64,000 nt of DNA, taken from NCBI GenBank assembly GCA_038147395.1, contig JAYQTM010000001.1, positions 62,001 through 126,000 on the forward strand, in the 5' to 3' direction. A model generated the notes under the pieces. That model worked only from the letters and a program-made list of their open reading frames with translations, had not been told where the DNA came from and did no database searches. Shown here piece after piece: positions 1 to 9,354 of this stretch (position 1 is its first letter; every line of letters begins with the position of its first letter). The stretch is from Eutrophovita brisbanensis. GTDB lineage: Bacteria; Pseudomonadota; Gammaproteobacteria; Burkholderiales; Eutrophovitaceae. The translations under genes were made by a program, and so were the position numbers.

Positions 1-1603
1 CAGAAAAAATCTGCGACATGCTGAAGTCGGCGAGACCAGAGTCGAAAATCGGCAGATGATTCTGCCGCTCAAAAGGCACATGTACATATGAGAAAGTTGG
101 CTCTAGTGTTTGAGTGTACCCCGTTCCGGCCAACATCCCTTCTCTTTCAAAAGCAATGGAACCGCGAACGGAATAAATCGGTAACGAACGGTCCTCGGTC
201 CTACCCTCCGGTCGACCACGATCTAACTCGTAGTTCGTGTAGTGGAACCCTACCTTGGGGCTCAAGCTAAGAAAATCATTCTCATATGTGTATCTGACTC
301 CGGGATAAATGATCGTACGTGTCCCACCATCTTTGATCCCCTGAGTATTCTGATGATCAAAATCGCTCACTTGTATTTTCGAGTCAGACTCAAAACCAAG
401 CCCCAACGACGGCGATATCCCGATATCGATTTGTGGATCTAGTTGAAAAGGTGGGTTTTCAAAATTAAGCGTTTGATAGTGCACAACACGCGAGTTGATA
501 TACCAGTCATTTCCAGCACTATTAACACCAACCGTACGTGGTAAATGAAGCAGTGCCGTTTCCCCAGAATTATTACTGAGATCCTTCAGATAACTATCGT
601 CCGAAATGCCACGAAAATTAATATATCCAGCCGCATAAGAGCCTAACCGTTGGTAATGATCAAAAATATAGCTCGATCTAGAACTATCTATGCCAAATTG
701 ATCTTGAAATACCTTGTCACTCTCTATCCGATCAAATTTGAAATTACCGTTAAAAGTTTTACCCAGGTATCGCCAGTCTGTTTTCAACAGATTTCCACGA
801 GATGACATGGTTCGCATCGTCGCAGTACCATCAAAATTAGGCGCCAGATTCAAGTAGAGAGGAACACTCACTTCAAAGCCATTTTGAACACTCTGACCAT
901 ACGATGGAGTTAAAAATCCAGTCTTCCTTTTGTCGCTCAAAGGAACGGATAAATAAGGAGAATAAAGAACGGGAGCCCCTTTGAACCACACGGCAACATT
1001 TCTCGCTGTGGCAACCTCTTTGTCCTCGTAAATATCGAGTCGACTGGTTTTAAGATAAACGTCCTCTTTGTCAACATCACATGATGTGTACGTCGCGTTT
1101 TGCGCGCGCTTTCGGTCAGGGCCCAAAAAGATCAATTTATCAGCGACACCGTGGGCACGCTCACCCAAAAAGTACTCAGCCCGGTCAATTTCTCCAGTTT
1201 CTAATCGGGTTCTGTAGCGCAATGTGTCGCCATTGACACGCACTCCGGGCTTAGTGATCTTTACCCGACCGCTCGCAGTTACCTCTTCATTCGATATGTC
1301 GTAGTACAGATAATCCGACTGTATCGTTTGATCTCCTTGCTTAACTGATACATTGCCTGAAGCATCGAGATATTGCCCCCTGACACCCGTCATTTGATCA
1401 GCCTCAACGATCGTAACATCTTGGTTAAACGTGACACCCACATCATGCATTTGATCGGATGTGTCCCGGCCAGAACCGTTTGTCATGGGCCAGTTTTCGT
1501 CAGCCACTTGGCCTAAAGCGACTCTTGGACCAACCGCGAATACCGACACCACGAAGGCGAGAACCCACAAGTTCGTATAATTGTTGGAGTAATTAAAAAA
1601 CAC
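1..1603 (-). CDS. lptD: LPS-assembly outer-membrane protein LptD, 3' end cut by window edge
   Basis: Reading the minus strand gives one open frame of about 534 codons that runs off the window start. LptD is the outer-membrane beta-barrel that, with LptE, inserts lipopolysaccharide into the outer leaflet. After a hydrophobic signal-like N-terminus comes an OstA/LptA-like jellyroll (repeats such as YLDASGNV and VRVNGDTLRYR), then the barrel domain with TYTSCDVD, KGAPVLYSPY and, near the edge, LEPTFSYVHVP and FDSGLADFS, all typical of LptD. The start is uncertain: GTG at 1603 gives MFFNYSN before the hydrophobic stretch and TTG at 1570 gives a shorter signal; neither has a clear ribosome-binding site. 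It is divergent from amgK with only about 16 bp between the starts. The C-terminal part lies outside the window. Confidence 0.93.
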   Translation of the reverse strand, partial: MFFNYSNNYTNLWVLAFVVSVFAVGPRVALGQVADENWPMTNGSGRDTSDQMHDVGVTFNQDVTIVEADQMTGVRGQYLDASGNVSVKQGDQTIQSDYLYYDISNEEVTASGRVKITKPGVRVNGDTLRYRTRLETGEIDRAEYFLGERAHGVADKLIFLGPDRKRAQNATYTSCDVDKEDVYLKTSRLDIYEDKEVATARNVAVWFKGAPVLYSPYLSVPLSDKRKTGFLTPSYGQSVQNGFEVSVPLYLNLAPNFDGTATMRTMSSRGNLLKTDWRYLGKTFNGNFKFDRIESDKVFQDQFGIDSSRSSYIFDHYQRLGSYAAGYINFRGISDDSYLKDLSNNSGETALLHLPRTVGVNSAGNDWYINSRVVHYQTLNFENPPFQLDPQIDIGISPSLGLGFESDSKIQVSDFDHQNTQGIKDGGTRTIIYPGVRYTYENDFLSLSPKVGFHYTNYELDRGRPEGRTEDRSLPIYSVRGSIAFEREGMLAGTGYTQTLEPTFSYVHVPFERQNHLPIFDSGLADFSMSQIFS

Positions 1604-1619
1604 AACGTGTTGATCTAGT

Positions 1620-2645
1620 ATGAGTGTGAGTTCTAAAAGCGATAAGTATCTAAACGAGCGTTTCGACCAACTTAACAAATGGCTCGGCCAAGTTCTAGGT
1701 GGAGATTTTAACCTAACCGACCTGGCCGCAGATGCGGGCGCAAGAAGATACCTACGACTCCATCAAAACGATAAGCCGTCTCTCGTCGTGATGGACGCAC
1801 CACCTCAATGGAATGACGTACAACAATTTTGCGACATCGCTAAGCTGCTACATCAACACGAACTTCATGTTCCTCGGATATTGCATCAGAATCTTGAAAA
1901 AGGGTTTCTATTGCTCAATGACCTCGGTGACGACACGTATCTCAAGATACTGAACCAGCAAAACGCGAACGTTCTTTTTGATCAAGCAACCACAGCTTTA
2001 GTTACCATGCAACGACAAGTCCCTGTCGACAATTTATTGGTCTATGGCGAGTCATCAATGCGGTCCGAACTCGAATTGTTTGAGAACTGGTATTTGAGCC
2101 AACATTTAGAACTTCACTTAGCTGAATCGATGAACAAGTCTCTCAAAGCGACTCTCGATTCAATCTGTCACAGATGTGCCAGCCAACCAACCGTGTTCAC
2201 ACATCGTGATTACATGCCAAGAAACCTAATGGTATGCGACCCTACGCCTGGAATACTGGACTTCCAGGACGCTCAGAGCGGCCCCATCACTTATGACATC
2301 ATCTCTCTGTTTAAGGATGCATTCCTCAGCTGGGAAGAAGAACAGGTGCTAGATTGGTCAATCCGATATTGGGAAAAAGCACGATCGGCAAAACTGCCCG
2401 TGAGAGACGATTTTGGCGTGTTTTTCGAAGAAATGGAATGGATGGGACTACAAAGACACCTGAAGGTATTAGGTGTCTTTTCTCGACTGAAATATCGCGA
2501 CCAAAAGCCACACTACTTAGAGGATGAATCACGTTTTCTCGGATACATCAGAGCAACGGCGAATCGTTACGACGCACTGGCCCCTTTGTTACACGTACTC
2601 GACTTAATTGAGGGAGTCGAGCGAAAAACACAACACACATTTTGA
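1620..2645 (+). CDS. amgK: N-acetylmuramate/N-acetylglucosamine anomeric kinase (AmgK-type)
   Basis: A 341-aa aminoglycoside-phosphotransferase-fold kinase. The Brenner-type catalytic motif HRDYMPRN is at residues 195-202 (catalytic Asp197, Asn202), and the metal-binding ILDFQD is at 212-217. In the known AmgK-MurU pathway this enzyme phosphorylates MurNAc or GlcNAc at C1 so that cell-wall sugars re-enter peptidoglycan synthesis, bypassing de novo MurA/MurB steps. The assignment rests on family motifs, on murU starting four bases after its stop, and on lptD being divergent, as in Pseudomonas and many betaproteobacteria. The ATG at 1620 has no obvious ribosome-binding site and may be leaderless. 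It heads a ten-gene co-directional run. Confidence 0.9.
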   Translation: MSVSSKSDKYLNERFDQLNKWLGQVLGGDFNLTDLAADAGARRYLRLHQNDKPSLVVMDAPPQWNDVQQFCDIAKLLHQHELHVPRILHQNLEKGFLLLNDLGDDTYLKILNQQNANVLFDQATTALVTMQRQVPVDNLLVYGESSMRSELELFENWYLSQHLELHLAESMNKSLKATLDSICHRCASQPTVFTHRDYMPRNLMVCDPTPGILDFQDAQSGPITYDIISLFKDAFLSWEEEQVLDWSIRYWEKARSAKLPVRDDFGVFFEEMEWMGLQRHLKVLGVFSRLKYRDQKPHYLEDESRFLGYIRATANRYDALAPLLHVLDLIEGVERKTQHTF

Positions 2646-2648
2646 TCG

Positions 2649-3353
2649 ATGCGACTTGAGCAACCCAAAACAGCCATGATCCTTGCCGCCGGTCGTGGGA
2701 CTCGACTTGGAGCGCTGGGGCGCAAAAAAGCGAAATCTTTATTGGAGCTCGATGGTAAACCGCTGATCCAACACCACATAGAAAAGTTAAGGGGCGCTGG
2801 GTTTGAAAAAATTGTCATCAACGTCTCTCACCTGGCGGAACAAATCAAGGAGTTTTTGTCATCTACCGAAGACTGGAAAATAGAACTCTCGTTCTCGGAA
2901 GAACCTGAACCGTTAGAAACAGCAGGCGGCATTGCATTCGCATTAGACCAAATTGATTCGGATATTTTTCCCGTGATTAACGCTGACGTCTTCACAACAT
3001 TCGAGTATGAGTTATTCAATGCTGTCATTAGGCAACTAAACGACAAAAAAACTCTATCTAGTTTTTTGTACCTCGTCCCTAATCCCACTCATCATCCGAA
3101 CGGAGACTTTGCTCTTGATCGTGATGCAGTAACACTTACCGGTACTGACAAAAAAACCTTCAGTGGACTCGGAGTCTATCGCCGCGCCTTATTCGAAAAT
3201 TTGAAGCGGGGCGATTCATATCCATTAGCACCGATACTGCACACCGAGATCGCAGCCGGCCGAACTGCTGGTGCACAATTAAAGGGTTTTTGGTCCGACG
3301 TTGGCACGCTTGACCGTTACCGACGGGCCGAGGAATTTCTCTCCAATCAATAA
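2649..3353 (+). CDS. murU: N-acetylmuramate 1-phosphate uridylyltransferase (MurU-type)
   Basis: A 234-aa nucleotidyltransferase. The N-terminal signature AAGRGTRLG (about residues 13-21) is followed by KSLLELDGKPLI, the sugar-nucleotide pyrophosphorylase start; NADVF later supplies the metal-binding Asp, and WSDVGTLDRY near the C-terminus is characteristic of the family. MurU forms UDP-MurNAc from MurNAc-1-phosphate made by AmgK. It lies four bases after amgK and four before the next gene, so translational coupling is likely. A glucose-1-phosphate-type pyrophosphorylase is the main alternative, but pairing with AmgK favours MurU. Confidence 0.9.
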   Translation: MRLEQPKTAMILAAGRGTRLGALGRKKAKSLLELDGKPLIQHHIEKLRGAGFEKIVINVSHLAEQIKEFLSSTEDWKIELSFSEEPEPLETAGGIAFALDQIDSDIFPVINADVFTTFEYELFNAVIRQLNDKKTLSSFLYLVPNPTHHPNGDFALDRDAVTLTGTDKKTFSGLGVYRRALFENLKRGDSYPLAPILHTEIAAGRTAGAQLKGFWSDVGTLDRYRRAEEFLSNQ

Positions 3354-3356
3354 TCC

Positions 3357-3980
3357 ATGTATACCCCGGATCACTTCTCGTGCGAAGACAAAGAGACCGC
3401 TTTTAGGTTAATCGAAGCATTTCCATTATCAACGGTCATTTGCCAAGGCAATAATCGACCCGAGATAGCAGTTGCTCCCGTGCATTTGCTGACAGACAGC
3501 ATGGAATTACACGGACATTTCGCAAAAAATAATCCCATTGTTAATGTGCTCGATGGTGCCGAAACAACATTTATGTTTTATGGGCCACAAGCATTCATAT
3601 CACCCTCTTGGTACGAAACGAAGCCACATTTGCCGACGTGGAACTATGCGATCATCACTCTAAATACAATCACCACCATCACACCGCATCCAGACCAAAA
3701 TTTAGCGTCGGCATCAAAAATGACCGAGTACTTTGAAGATGACAATGCAACAAGCTACATAAACGACTCGGACTATCAATCTTTGATCGAACGCGCATCC
3801 ACTGGAATCGTCTCGTTTCGCGCTAAAATTCGAAGTATCAATACGAAGCTAAAGTTATCGCAAAATAAATCCGTTACGGAACGGCGTTTAATTATCAAGC
3901 ATTTGCGTGACATCGGAACATCTTCAGCCTCGCAAATGGCTGATCTCATGGAAACGGATATAGAGAAAAATACCCCATGA
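3357..3980 (+). CDS. PaiB-like FMN-binding protein (FMN_bind_2 family)
   Basis: A 207-aa protein of the PaiB family, often annotated as an FMN-binding negative transcriptional regulator. Visible family features are the N-terminal MYTPDHF, the central FYGPQAFISPSWY and the following LPTWNY, which in PaiB-like split-barrel proteins build the flavin/dimer site. In Bacillus PaiB represses protease and sporulation genes; in most bacteria the role is unknown, and many members may be small flavin or haem proteins. It is embedded between murU and pepP with a four-base overlap with pepP, so it is co-transcribed with housekeeping genes. I cannot assign a substrate or regulatory target. Confidence 0.8.
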   Translation: MYTPDHFSCEDKETAFRLIEAFPLSTVICQGNNRPEIAVAPVHLLTDSMELHGHFAKNNPIVNVLDGAETTFMFYGPQAFISPSWYETKPHLPTWNYAIITLNTITTITPHPDQNLASASKMTEYFEDDNATSYINDSDYQSLIERASTGIVSFRAKIRSINTKLKLSQNKSVTERRLIIKHLRDIGTSSASQMADLMETDIEKNTP

Positions 3981-5272
3981 AGGAAATACTTCAACAACGA
4001 CGACACAGATTAAGTCGACTCATTCAGTCTGGAGTCGCAATCATTCCAACTGCACCAGAAAAAATCCGCAATAAAGACGCGCACTATCCGTATCGAGCAG
4101 ACAGTTATTTCCACTACCTGACTGGATTCAATGAACCCGAAGCGATTGTCGTCATCTCCGGGCGAGAGGGCGGGAGATCAATCCTATTTTGTCGGGAAAA
4201 AAATGAAGAACGAGAAATCTGGGACGGATTTCGATACGGGCCAGAAGCTGCAAAAAGTGAATTCGGCTTTGACGAGGCTTATGCAATCGAGTCCATCGAT
4301 CAAATTCTTCCAGAACTTCTTGGAGATATTGACCAAATCTTCACTCCGATCGGTACCGGTAGTAGCTGGGATACACGTATATTCAAATGGCTCAACACGA
4401 CACGACAACGAACTCGAGAGGGCATCAACGCGCCGGACCGACTGGTTGATGTCCGGTCCATTCTTGATGAGATGCGGCTCATTAAGGACAGCGTCGAACA
4501 AGACACCATGCGAGAAGCGGCCTCCATCTCTTCTCAGGCCCACATCTTAGCAATGAGAATGACACAACCCGGCAAATTTGAGTATGAAATAGAAGCTGAG
4601 CTTCTTTATCACTTCAAAAAAAATGGGTCGCAATATCCTGCTTACACATCAATTGTTGCTGGCGGAAAAAATGCTTGTGTACTCCACTATATCGAGAACA
4701 ACAGTATCCTCAATGATGGCGAACTCTTACTGATTGATGCGGGTTGTGAGCTTGACGGGTATGCCTCTGACATCACGAGAACATTTCCGATTAACGGCAA
4801 GTTCACAGGCGCGCAAAAAGAATTGTATGACCTTGTGTTGGACGCACAGCTCGCTGCAATTGATCAGACTCGACCTGGGAATTCTTGGGATGCACCGCAC
4901 GAAGCCGCAGTTCGAGTCCTCGCTCAAGGATTTATTGACCTCAAGTTGTGTCACGGCTCTCTTGACCAAGTTTTGGAAACACGTGACTATTTTAAATTCT
5001 ATATGCACCGCACAGGACATTGGCTTGGTAAAGATGTCCACGACGTCGGTAATTACAAAATTAACGGTGGTTGGCGTCAATTAGCTCCTGGAATGGTCCT
5101 CACAGTCGAACCCGGGTGCTACATACGAGAGTCAGAAGAAATCCCTAAAGAATTTTGGAATATCGGAATTCGCATTGAGGATGATGCACTCGTCACAGAA
5201 ACCGGCTGCGAAATCATTACAGCAGACACACCAAAGAGTGTGAACGACATTGAGGCACTAATGGCGGCGTAA
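3977..5272 (+). CDS. pepP: Xaa-Pro aminopeptidase (aminopeptidase P)
   Basis: A 431-aa M24 metallopeptidase with the N-terminal AMP_N domain (QRRHRLSRLI, YRADSYFHYLTGF) and a C-terminal pita-bread domain. The dinuclear metal ligands are visible in order: LLIDAGCELDGYASDITRTFP (two Asp), HRTGHWLG (His), VEPGCYI (Glu) and IRIEDDALV (Glu). It removes N-terminal residues preceding proline in the cytoplasm. The ATG overlaps the upstream stop by four bases. pepP followed by ubiH is a widespread proteobacterial arrangement and supports the call. Confidence 0.96.
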   Translation: MKEILQQRRHRLSRLIQSGVAIIPTAPEKIRNKDAHYPYRADSYFHYLTGFNEPEAIVVISGREGGRSILFCREKNEEREIWDGFRYGPEAAKSEFGFDEAYAIESIDQILPELLGDIDQIFTPIGTGSSWDTRIFKWLNTTRQRTREGINAPDRLVDVRSILDEMRLIKDSVEQDTMREAASISSQAHILAMRMTQPGKFEYEIEAELLYHFKKNGSQYPAYTSIVAGGKNACVLHYIENNSILNDGELLLIDAGCELDGYASDITRTFPINGKFTGAQKELYDLVLDAQLAAIDQTRPGNSWDAPHEAAVRVLAQGFIDLKLCHGSLDQVLETRDYFKFYMHRTGHWLGKDVHDVGNYKINGGWRQLAPGMVLTVEPGCYIRESEEIPKEFWNIGIRIEDDALVTETGCEIITADTPKSVNDIEALMAA

Positions 5273-5276
5273 GATT

Positions 5277-6443
5277 GTGGCGGACGCGGATAAAGAAATA
5301 ATCATTATTGGTGGCGGCCCTGTCGGTTGTGTCGCGGCGCTGGCACTCGAGCGCGAAGGGTTTTATCCGACCATTATCGAGGCACAATCCAGAAATGATT
5401 TCGCGCCTGAGGGACGCACCCTAGCGTTATCTTGGAATAGTTACCTCATACTCAACCAATTAGACTGCTGGCCAGAGGAACTTGAAACGTATCCGATTCA
5501 AAAAATTGATATTTCAGACAAAGGAAATTTCGGGAGTGCCTCAGTTCGAGCTGAGGAAATTCAAGTGCCTAGCCTTGGTTTTGCCGTCAGATTTAGGGAT
5601 CTTCTCGACGTATTACGCAGTAAAGTCGACGCCAGTTCGGTACGCATCAATTACGATAGCACCGCAACCTCAATTCAACGATTATCAGATGGCGTGAAAA
5701 TCTCTTTACAAAGTAACGGACAATCACAACAGCAGCACGTCCGTTTGGTCATCATGGCTGATGGCGGCCGCTCCCTTGACATTGCTGGGCTGAGTCTCAA
5801 AAAAACCATTGATCGAGATCACGATGCCATCGTGGGTCTAGTTACGGCGAGTGCCCAACCCACTGATATTGCCTATGAGCGTTTTACGAGTTCCGGGCCT
5901 ATCGCACTCCTGCCCCGCGGAAATAAATATTCCTTTGTATGGTCCGTCCCACGGAATTCAAGCGATAAATTGTTACGCCTAAGTGATGATGCGTTTCTAA
6001 AAGAATTCCAAACGACTTTTGGTCGCAGGTGCGGACAATTTCAACACGTCGAAGCAAGGATGTCTTACCCTCTAAGTACACGTATCGCAGAGCAGCCCAG
6101 AGGCGGCGGAATTATCTCGATTGGGAACGCATCCCAAGCGCTTCACCCTGTTGCAGCCCAAGGTCTTAATCTTGGCCTGAGAGATGCCTGGGAACTGGGA
6201 CAATTTTGCGCGGAAACCTCACCAGAGTTACTACCCACGTCATCATTCACAAAAAACTTCATCAAAAAACGTCGTGTTGATCGATTTACAACAACGACAC
6301 TGAGCACAGCACTCGATCATCTATTTTCAAATAAGCTCTTCGGACTATCTGGGCCTCGCGGACTAGGCCTTCTGGGTCTTGATATCATTTCGCCATTAAA
6401 AAAGCGGATATTTCGCAAATTCATTTTCGGTGCTCGGGGTTAG
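5277..6443 (+). CDS. ubiH: UbiH/UbiF-family FAD monooxygenase of ubiquinone synthesis
   Basis: A 388-aa flavoprotein hydroxylase. The dinucleotide-binding motif IIGGGPVG is at about residues 10-17, the DGGRS block (Asp-Gly motif) lies mid-protein, and GNASQALHPVAAQGLNLGLRD is the second FAD-binding motif that identifies the UbiH/F/I family. It hydroxylates the aromatic ring during ubiquinone biosynthesis; which position (UbiH, UbiF or UbiI) cannot be decided from sequence alone, but location after pepP favours UbiH. It starts at GTG, four bases after the pepP stop. Confidence 0.88.
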   Translation: MADADKEIIIIGGGPVGCVAALALEREGFYPTIIEAQSRNDFAPEGRTLALSWNSYLILNQLDCWPEELETYPIQKIDISDKGNFGSASVRAEEIQVPSLGFAVRFRDLLDVLRSKVDASSVRINYDSTATSIQRLSDGVKISLQSNGQSQQQHVRLVIMADGGRSLDIAGLSLKKTIDRDHDAIVGLVTASAQPTDIAYERFTSSGPIALLPRGNKYSFVWSVPRNSSDKLLRLSDDAFLKEFQTTFGRRCGQFQHVEARMSYPLSTRIAEQPRGGGIISIGNASQALHPVAAQGLNLGLRDAWELGQFCAETSPELLPTSSFTKNFIKKRRVDRFTTTTLSTALDHLFSNKLFGLSGPRGLGLLGLDIISPLKKRIFRKFIFGARG

Positions 6444-6477
6444 ATCGAGTCCTCGACAAATAATCGATGAATGCTCA

Positions 6478-7479
6478 ATGAATATCGGACCACTTAATTT
6501 TGATACTCCGGTCATAGCAGCGCCAATGGCCGGGGTAACAGATAAACCGTTCAGGAATCTGTGCTATCAGCTCGGAGCCTCATACTCTGTGTCTGAAATG
6601 ATCACCTCCGATACAAAATTATGGAATTCCAAAAAAACAAGATATCGACTGGATCACTCCGGGCAGAGCGGTCCCATCGTCGTTCAAATCGCGGGCACAT
6701 CACCAGTTCAAATGGCTGAAGCAGCGAAACTTAACGCAGATCTGGGTGCTGAAATCATCGATATCAACATGGGCTGCCCGGCAAAAAAAGTGTGTAAAGT
6801 CGCCGCCGGGTCTGCGCTGCTGAAACATGAGAAATTAGTTGCTGATATTTTAGAGGCCACCGTCAATTCAGTCAGTGTGCCAGTGACATTAAAAATTAGA
6901 ACAGGCTGGGATCACGACTCAAAGAACGCCGTCAACATTGCATCAATCGCTGAACAGTCAGGCATTCAAGCGATCGCGATACATGGCCGCACGCGTAATG
7001 ATTTTTTTAACGGTGAGGCGGAGTACGACACCATCCGACACGTCAAAGAGAGTACTTCGATACCTGTGATCGCGAACGGCGACATAGAGACACCAGAAAA
7101 AGCAAAACAAGTATTGGCAGCGACAAAAGCGGATGCAGTAATGATTGGACGCGCCGCTCAAGGGCGCCCATGGATTTTTCGAGAAATAACGCACTACCTG
7201 AAATACGGCACTCTTTTACAACCGCTCACACCTGACGAAATTTGTGACATCCTCGTAAAACATCTGCTCGCGCTATATGAGTTTTATGGTGAGGAGCACG
7301 GTGTTCGTATTGCGCGCAAACATGTTGGTTGGTATCTGAAATCTTATGACTTCTCGGGTGAGGTTCGGCGCCGATTCAATACCCTTCCAGATTCAAAATC
7401 GCAAACTGATGCGATAATGAAAGTCTTTTCAACTCACTTTCCACTAACAGACCAGAAACCAGAGCGCGAAGCGGCATGA
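6478..7479 (+). CDS. dusB: tRNA-dihydrouridine synthase B
   Basis: A 333-aa flavin-dependent TIM-barrel enzyme that reduces specific uridines in the tRNA D-loop. Markers: APMAGVTDKPFR near the N-terminus, INMGCPAKKV with the catalytic cysteine, KIRTGWD, AIHGRTR, IPVIANGDI and MIGRAAQGRPW (phosphate binding). I chose ATG 6478 (MNIGPLNF) over an in-frame GTG at 6430, because the earlier start adds residues unlike the family and overlaps ubiH. It overlaps fis by four bases, the classical dusB-fis arrangement. Confidence 0.95.
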   Translation: MNIGPLNFDTPVIAAPMAGVTDKPFRNLCYQLGASYSVSEMITSDTKLWNSKKTRYRLDHSGQSGPIVVQIAGTSPVQMAEAAKLNADLGAEIIDINMGCPAKKVCKVAAGSALLKHEKLVADILEATVNSVSVPVTLKIRTGWDHDSKNAVNIASIAEQSGIQAIAIHGRTRNDFFNGEAEYDTIRHVKESTSIPVIANGDIETPEKAKQVLAATKADAVMIGRAAQGRPWIFREITHYLKYGTLLQPLTPDEICDILVKHLLALYEFYGEEHGVRIARKHVGWYLKSYDFSGEVRRRFNTLPDSKSQTDAIMKVFSTHFPLTDQKPEREAA

Positions 7480-7712
7480 GCAAGCAGTCTCCCTTAACCA
7501 ATGCGGTCAAACAATCAGTAGCTTCTTTTTATCGCGACTTGGGCGACGAAAAAGTCTCTGGGATGTATCACATGGTCGTCAATGCGGTTGAAAAAGTTCT
7601 CATTGAAGATGTCTTAAAACGATCTGAAGGTAACCAGAGCATCGCCGCACGGGCCCTGGGAATCAATCGCAATACACTGCGCGCAAAAATGAAAAAGTTT
7701 GGGATTTTGTAA
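7476..7712 (+). CDS. fis: DNA-binding protein Fis
   Basis: A 78-aa nucleoid-associated factor, about 20 residues shorter than the E. coli protein because the N-terminal beta-hairpin region is reduced. The C-terminal helix-turn-helix is intact (NQSIAARALGINRNTLRAKM, about residues 53-72), preceded by the dimerisation helices. Length and context (dusB overlap upstream, purH 30 bp downstream) are those of betaproteobacterial Fis. It probably bends DNA and modulates growth-phase transcription. The ATG overlaps the dusB stop as ATGA, so translation is coupled. Confidence 0.93.
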   Translation: MSKQSPLTNAVKQSVASFYRDLGDEKVSGMYHMVVNAVEKVLIEDVLKRSEGNQSIAARALGINRNTLRAKMKKFGIL

Positions 7713-7742
7713 ACGAGTCATAACAATAAAAATGGACAAGCA

Positions 7743-9308
7743 ATGCAATTAAAAAAGCAAGCCTTAATCAGCGTCTCCGATAAAACCGGCATCATTGAAT
7801 TCGCAAAGTCACTCTCTGAAATAGGCTACTCGATCCTATCAACTGGTGGAACGGCAAGAAGCATCTCAGAAACGGGCATCCCAGTGACCGAGATAGGCGA
7901 TTACACTGGGTTCCCTGAAATGCTCGATGGACGAGTCAAGACATTACATCCAAAAGTACACGCAGGGATTTTGTCTCGCCGCGATATCGCAACACACGTA
8001 CAGGCACTTAAAGAGCATGAAATTCCCACGATTGACCTGGTCGTTGTCAATCTTTACCCGTTCGCGCAGACTGTTGCCAAGCCTGATTGCTCGCTTGAGG
8101 ATGCCATCGAAAATATCGATATTGGTGGGCCCACCATGGTAAGAGCTGCGGCTAAAAACTGGGAACATGTTGGCATCGTCACAGATCCAGAGGACTACTC
8201 GCGTATCATCGATGAATTAAGAAATTCAAAAGAAAAGACGCTGTCTCGTGAAACGCGCTTTTCTCTGTGCCAAAAAGCATTTTCTCACACGGCAGCATAT
8301 GACTCGAACGTGAGCAATTACCTGACGTCATTGAGCTTAGCTAACGACCGCAGCGAGTATCCAAGTCAAATCAACGTAAACCTTTCAAAAGTACAAGATC
8401 TCCGTTATGGTGAGAATCCACACCAAACAGCTGCTTTCTACAAAGACCTCAGTTCGATTCCCGGTTCTTTAGCCAACTACACACAAATTCAAGGCAAGGA
8501 GCTCTCCTACAACAACATCGCTGACTCGGACGCTGCTTGGGAATGCGTTAAAAGTTTTGACGATCCCGCTTGCGTGATCATTAAACATGCAAATCCCTGT
8601 GGCGTCGCCGTTGGCACCGATTGTTTGGAAGCCTATCGAAAAGCGTTTAGTACGGACCCCACTTCCGCGTTTGGTGGCATCATCGCACTCAACAAGACAG
8701 TCAACGCCGAGACAGCTTCGGCAGTATCTGAACAATTTGTCGAAGTCGTTATCGCACCAGGATTTGTAGACGAAGCAATTGAGATTTTCTCGAAAAAACA
8801 AAATGTCCGTTTGCTGCAAATAAGTTTGGATAAAGACCTTAATGAATTCGATTACAAACGGGTTGGCGGGGGCTTACTGGTTCAATCGTCAGATGCGAAA
8901 AACGTTACAGAAACAGAATTAAAGGTGGTATCCAAGATATCCCCAACTGAACAACAACTATCGGATCTTTTATTTGCTTGGAAAGTCGCTAAATTTGTGA
9001 AATCAAACGCAATCGTGTTTTGTGGCAATGGTATGACCCTGGGTGTGGGTGCTGGGCAAATGAGCCGAATAGATTCTGCGAGGATCGCTTCAATAAAAGC
9101 GAATAATGCGGGGTTAAGTCTTGAGAACTCTGTGGTCGCATCGGACGCATTTTTTCCATTCCGAGATGGCCTAGATGTGTTGAAAACAGCCGGTGCGAGT
9201 GCAGTCATCCAACCAGGAGGGAGCATGCGAGATGATGAAGTCATTGCTGCTGCGGATGAACACAAAATGGCGATGGTCTTTACGGGAATTCGTCACTTTA
9301 GGCACTGA
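7743..9308 (+). CDS. purH: Bifunctional AICAR formyltransferase/IMP cyclohydrolase
   Basis: A 521-aa enzyme for the last two steps of IMP synthesis. The N-terminal MGS-like cyclohydrolase domain shows SVSDKTGI and LSTGGTARSI. The C-terminal formyltransferase domain shows DLRYGENPHQ and the catalytic IIKHANPCGVA, then TSAFGGIIA and a C-terminal VFTGIRHFRH. Full length for the family. It follows fis by 30 bp and precedes purD by 46 bp, so this end of the run supplies purines. Confidence 0.97.
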   Translation: MQLKKQALISVSDKTGIIEFAKSLSEIGYSILSTGGTARSISETGIPVTEIGDYTGFPEMLDGRVKTLHPKVHAGILSRRDIATHVQALKEHEIPTIDLVVVNLYPFAQTVAKPDCSLEDAIENIDIGGPTMVRAAAKNWEHVGIVTDPEDYSRIIDELRNSKEKTLSRETRFSLCQKAFSHTAAYDSNVSNYLTSLSLANDRSEYPSQINVNLSKVQDLRYGENPHQTAAFYKDLSSIPGSLANYTQIQGKELSYNNIADSDAAWECVKSFDDPACVIIKHANPCGVAVGTDCLEAYRKAFSTDPTSAFGGIIALNKTVNAETASAVSEQFVEVVIAPGFVDEAIEIFSKKQNVRLLQISLDKDLNEFDYKRVGGGLLVQSSDAKNVTETELKVVSKISPTEQQLSDLLFAWKVAKFVKSNAIVFCGNGMTLGVGAGQMSRIDSARIASIKANNAGLSLENSVVASDAFFPFRDGLDVLKTAGASAVIQPGGSMRDDEVIAAADEHKMAMVFTGIRHFRH

Positions 9309-9354
9309 CCCTCAATAAACGACTTAATGCACGATAAAGAAAAAGCGATTTGAT

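Noticed and set aside
88..442. Small plus-strand ORFs (60 and 66 aa) in the first 450 bp
   Set aside because: They are antisense to the LptD barrel-coding frame, which has continuous family similarity; their sequences look random.
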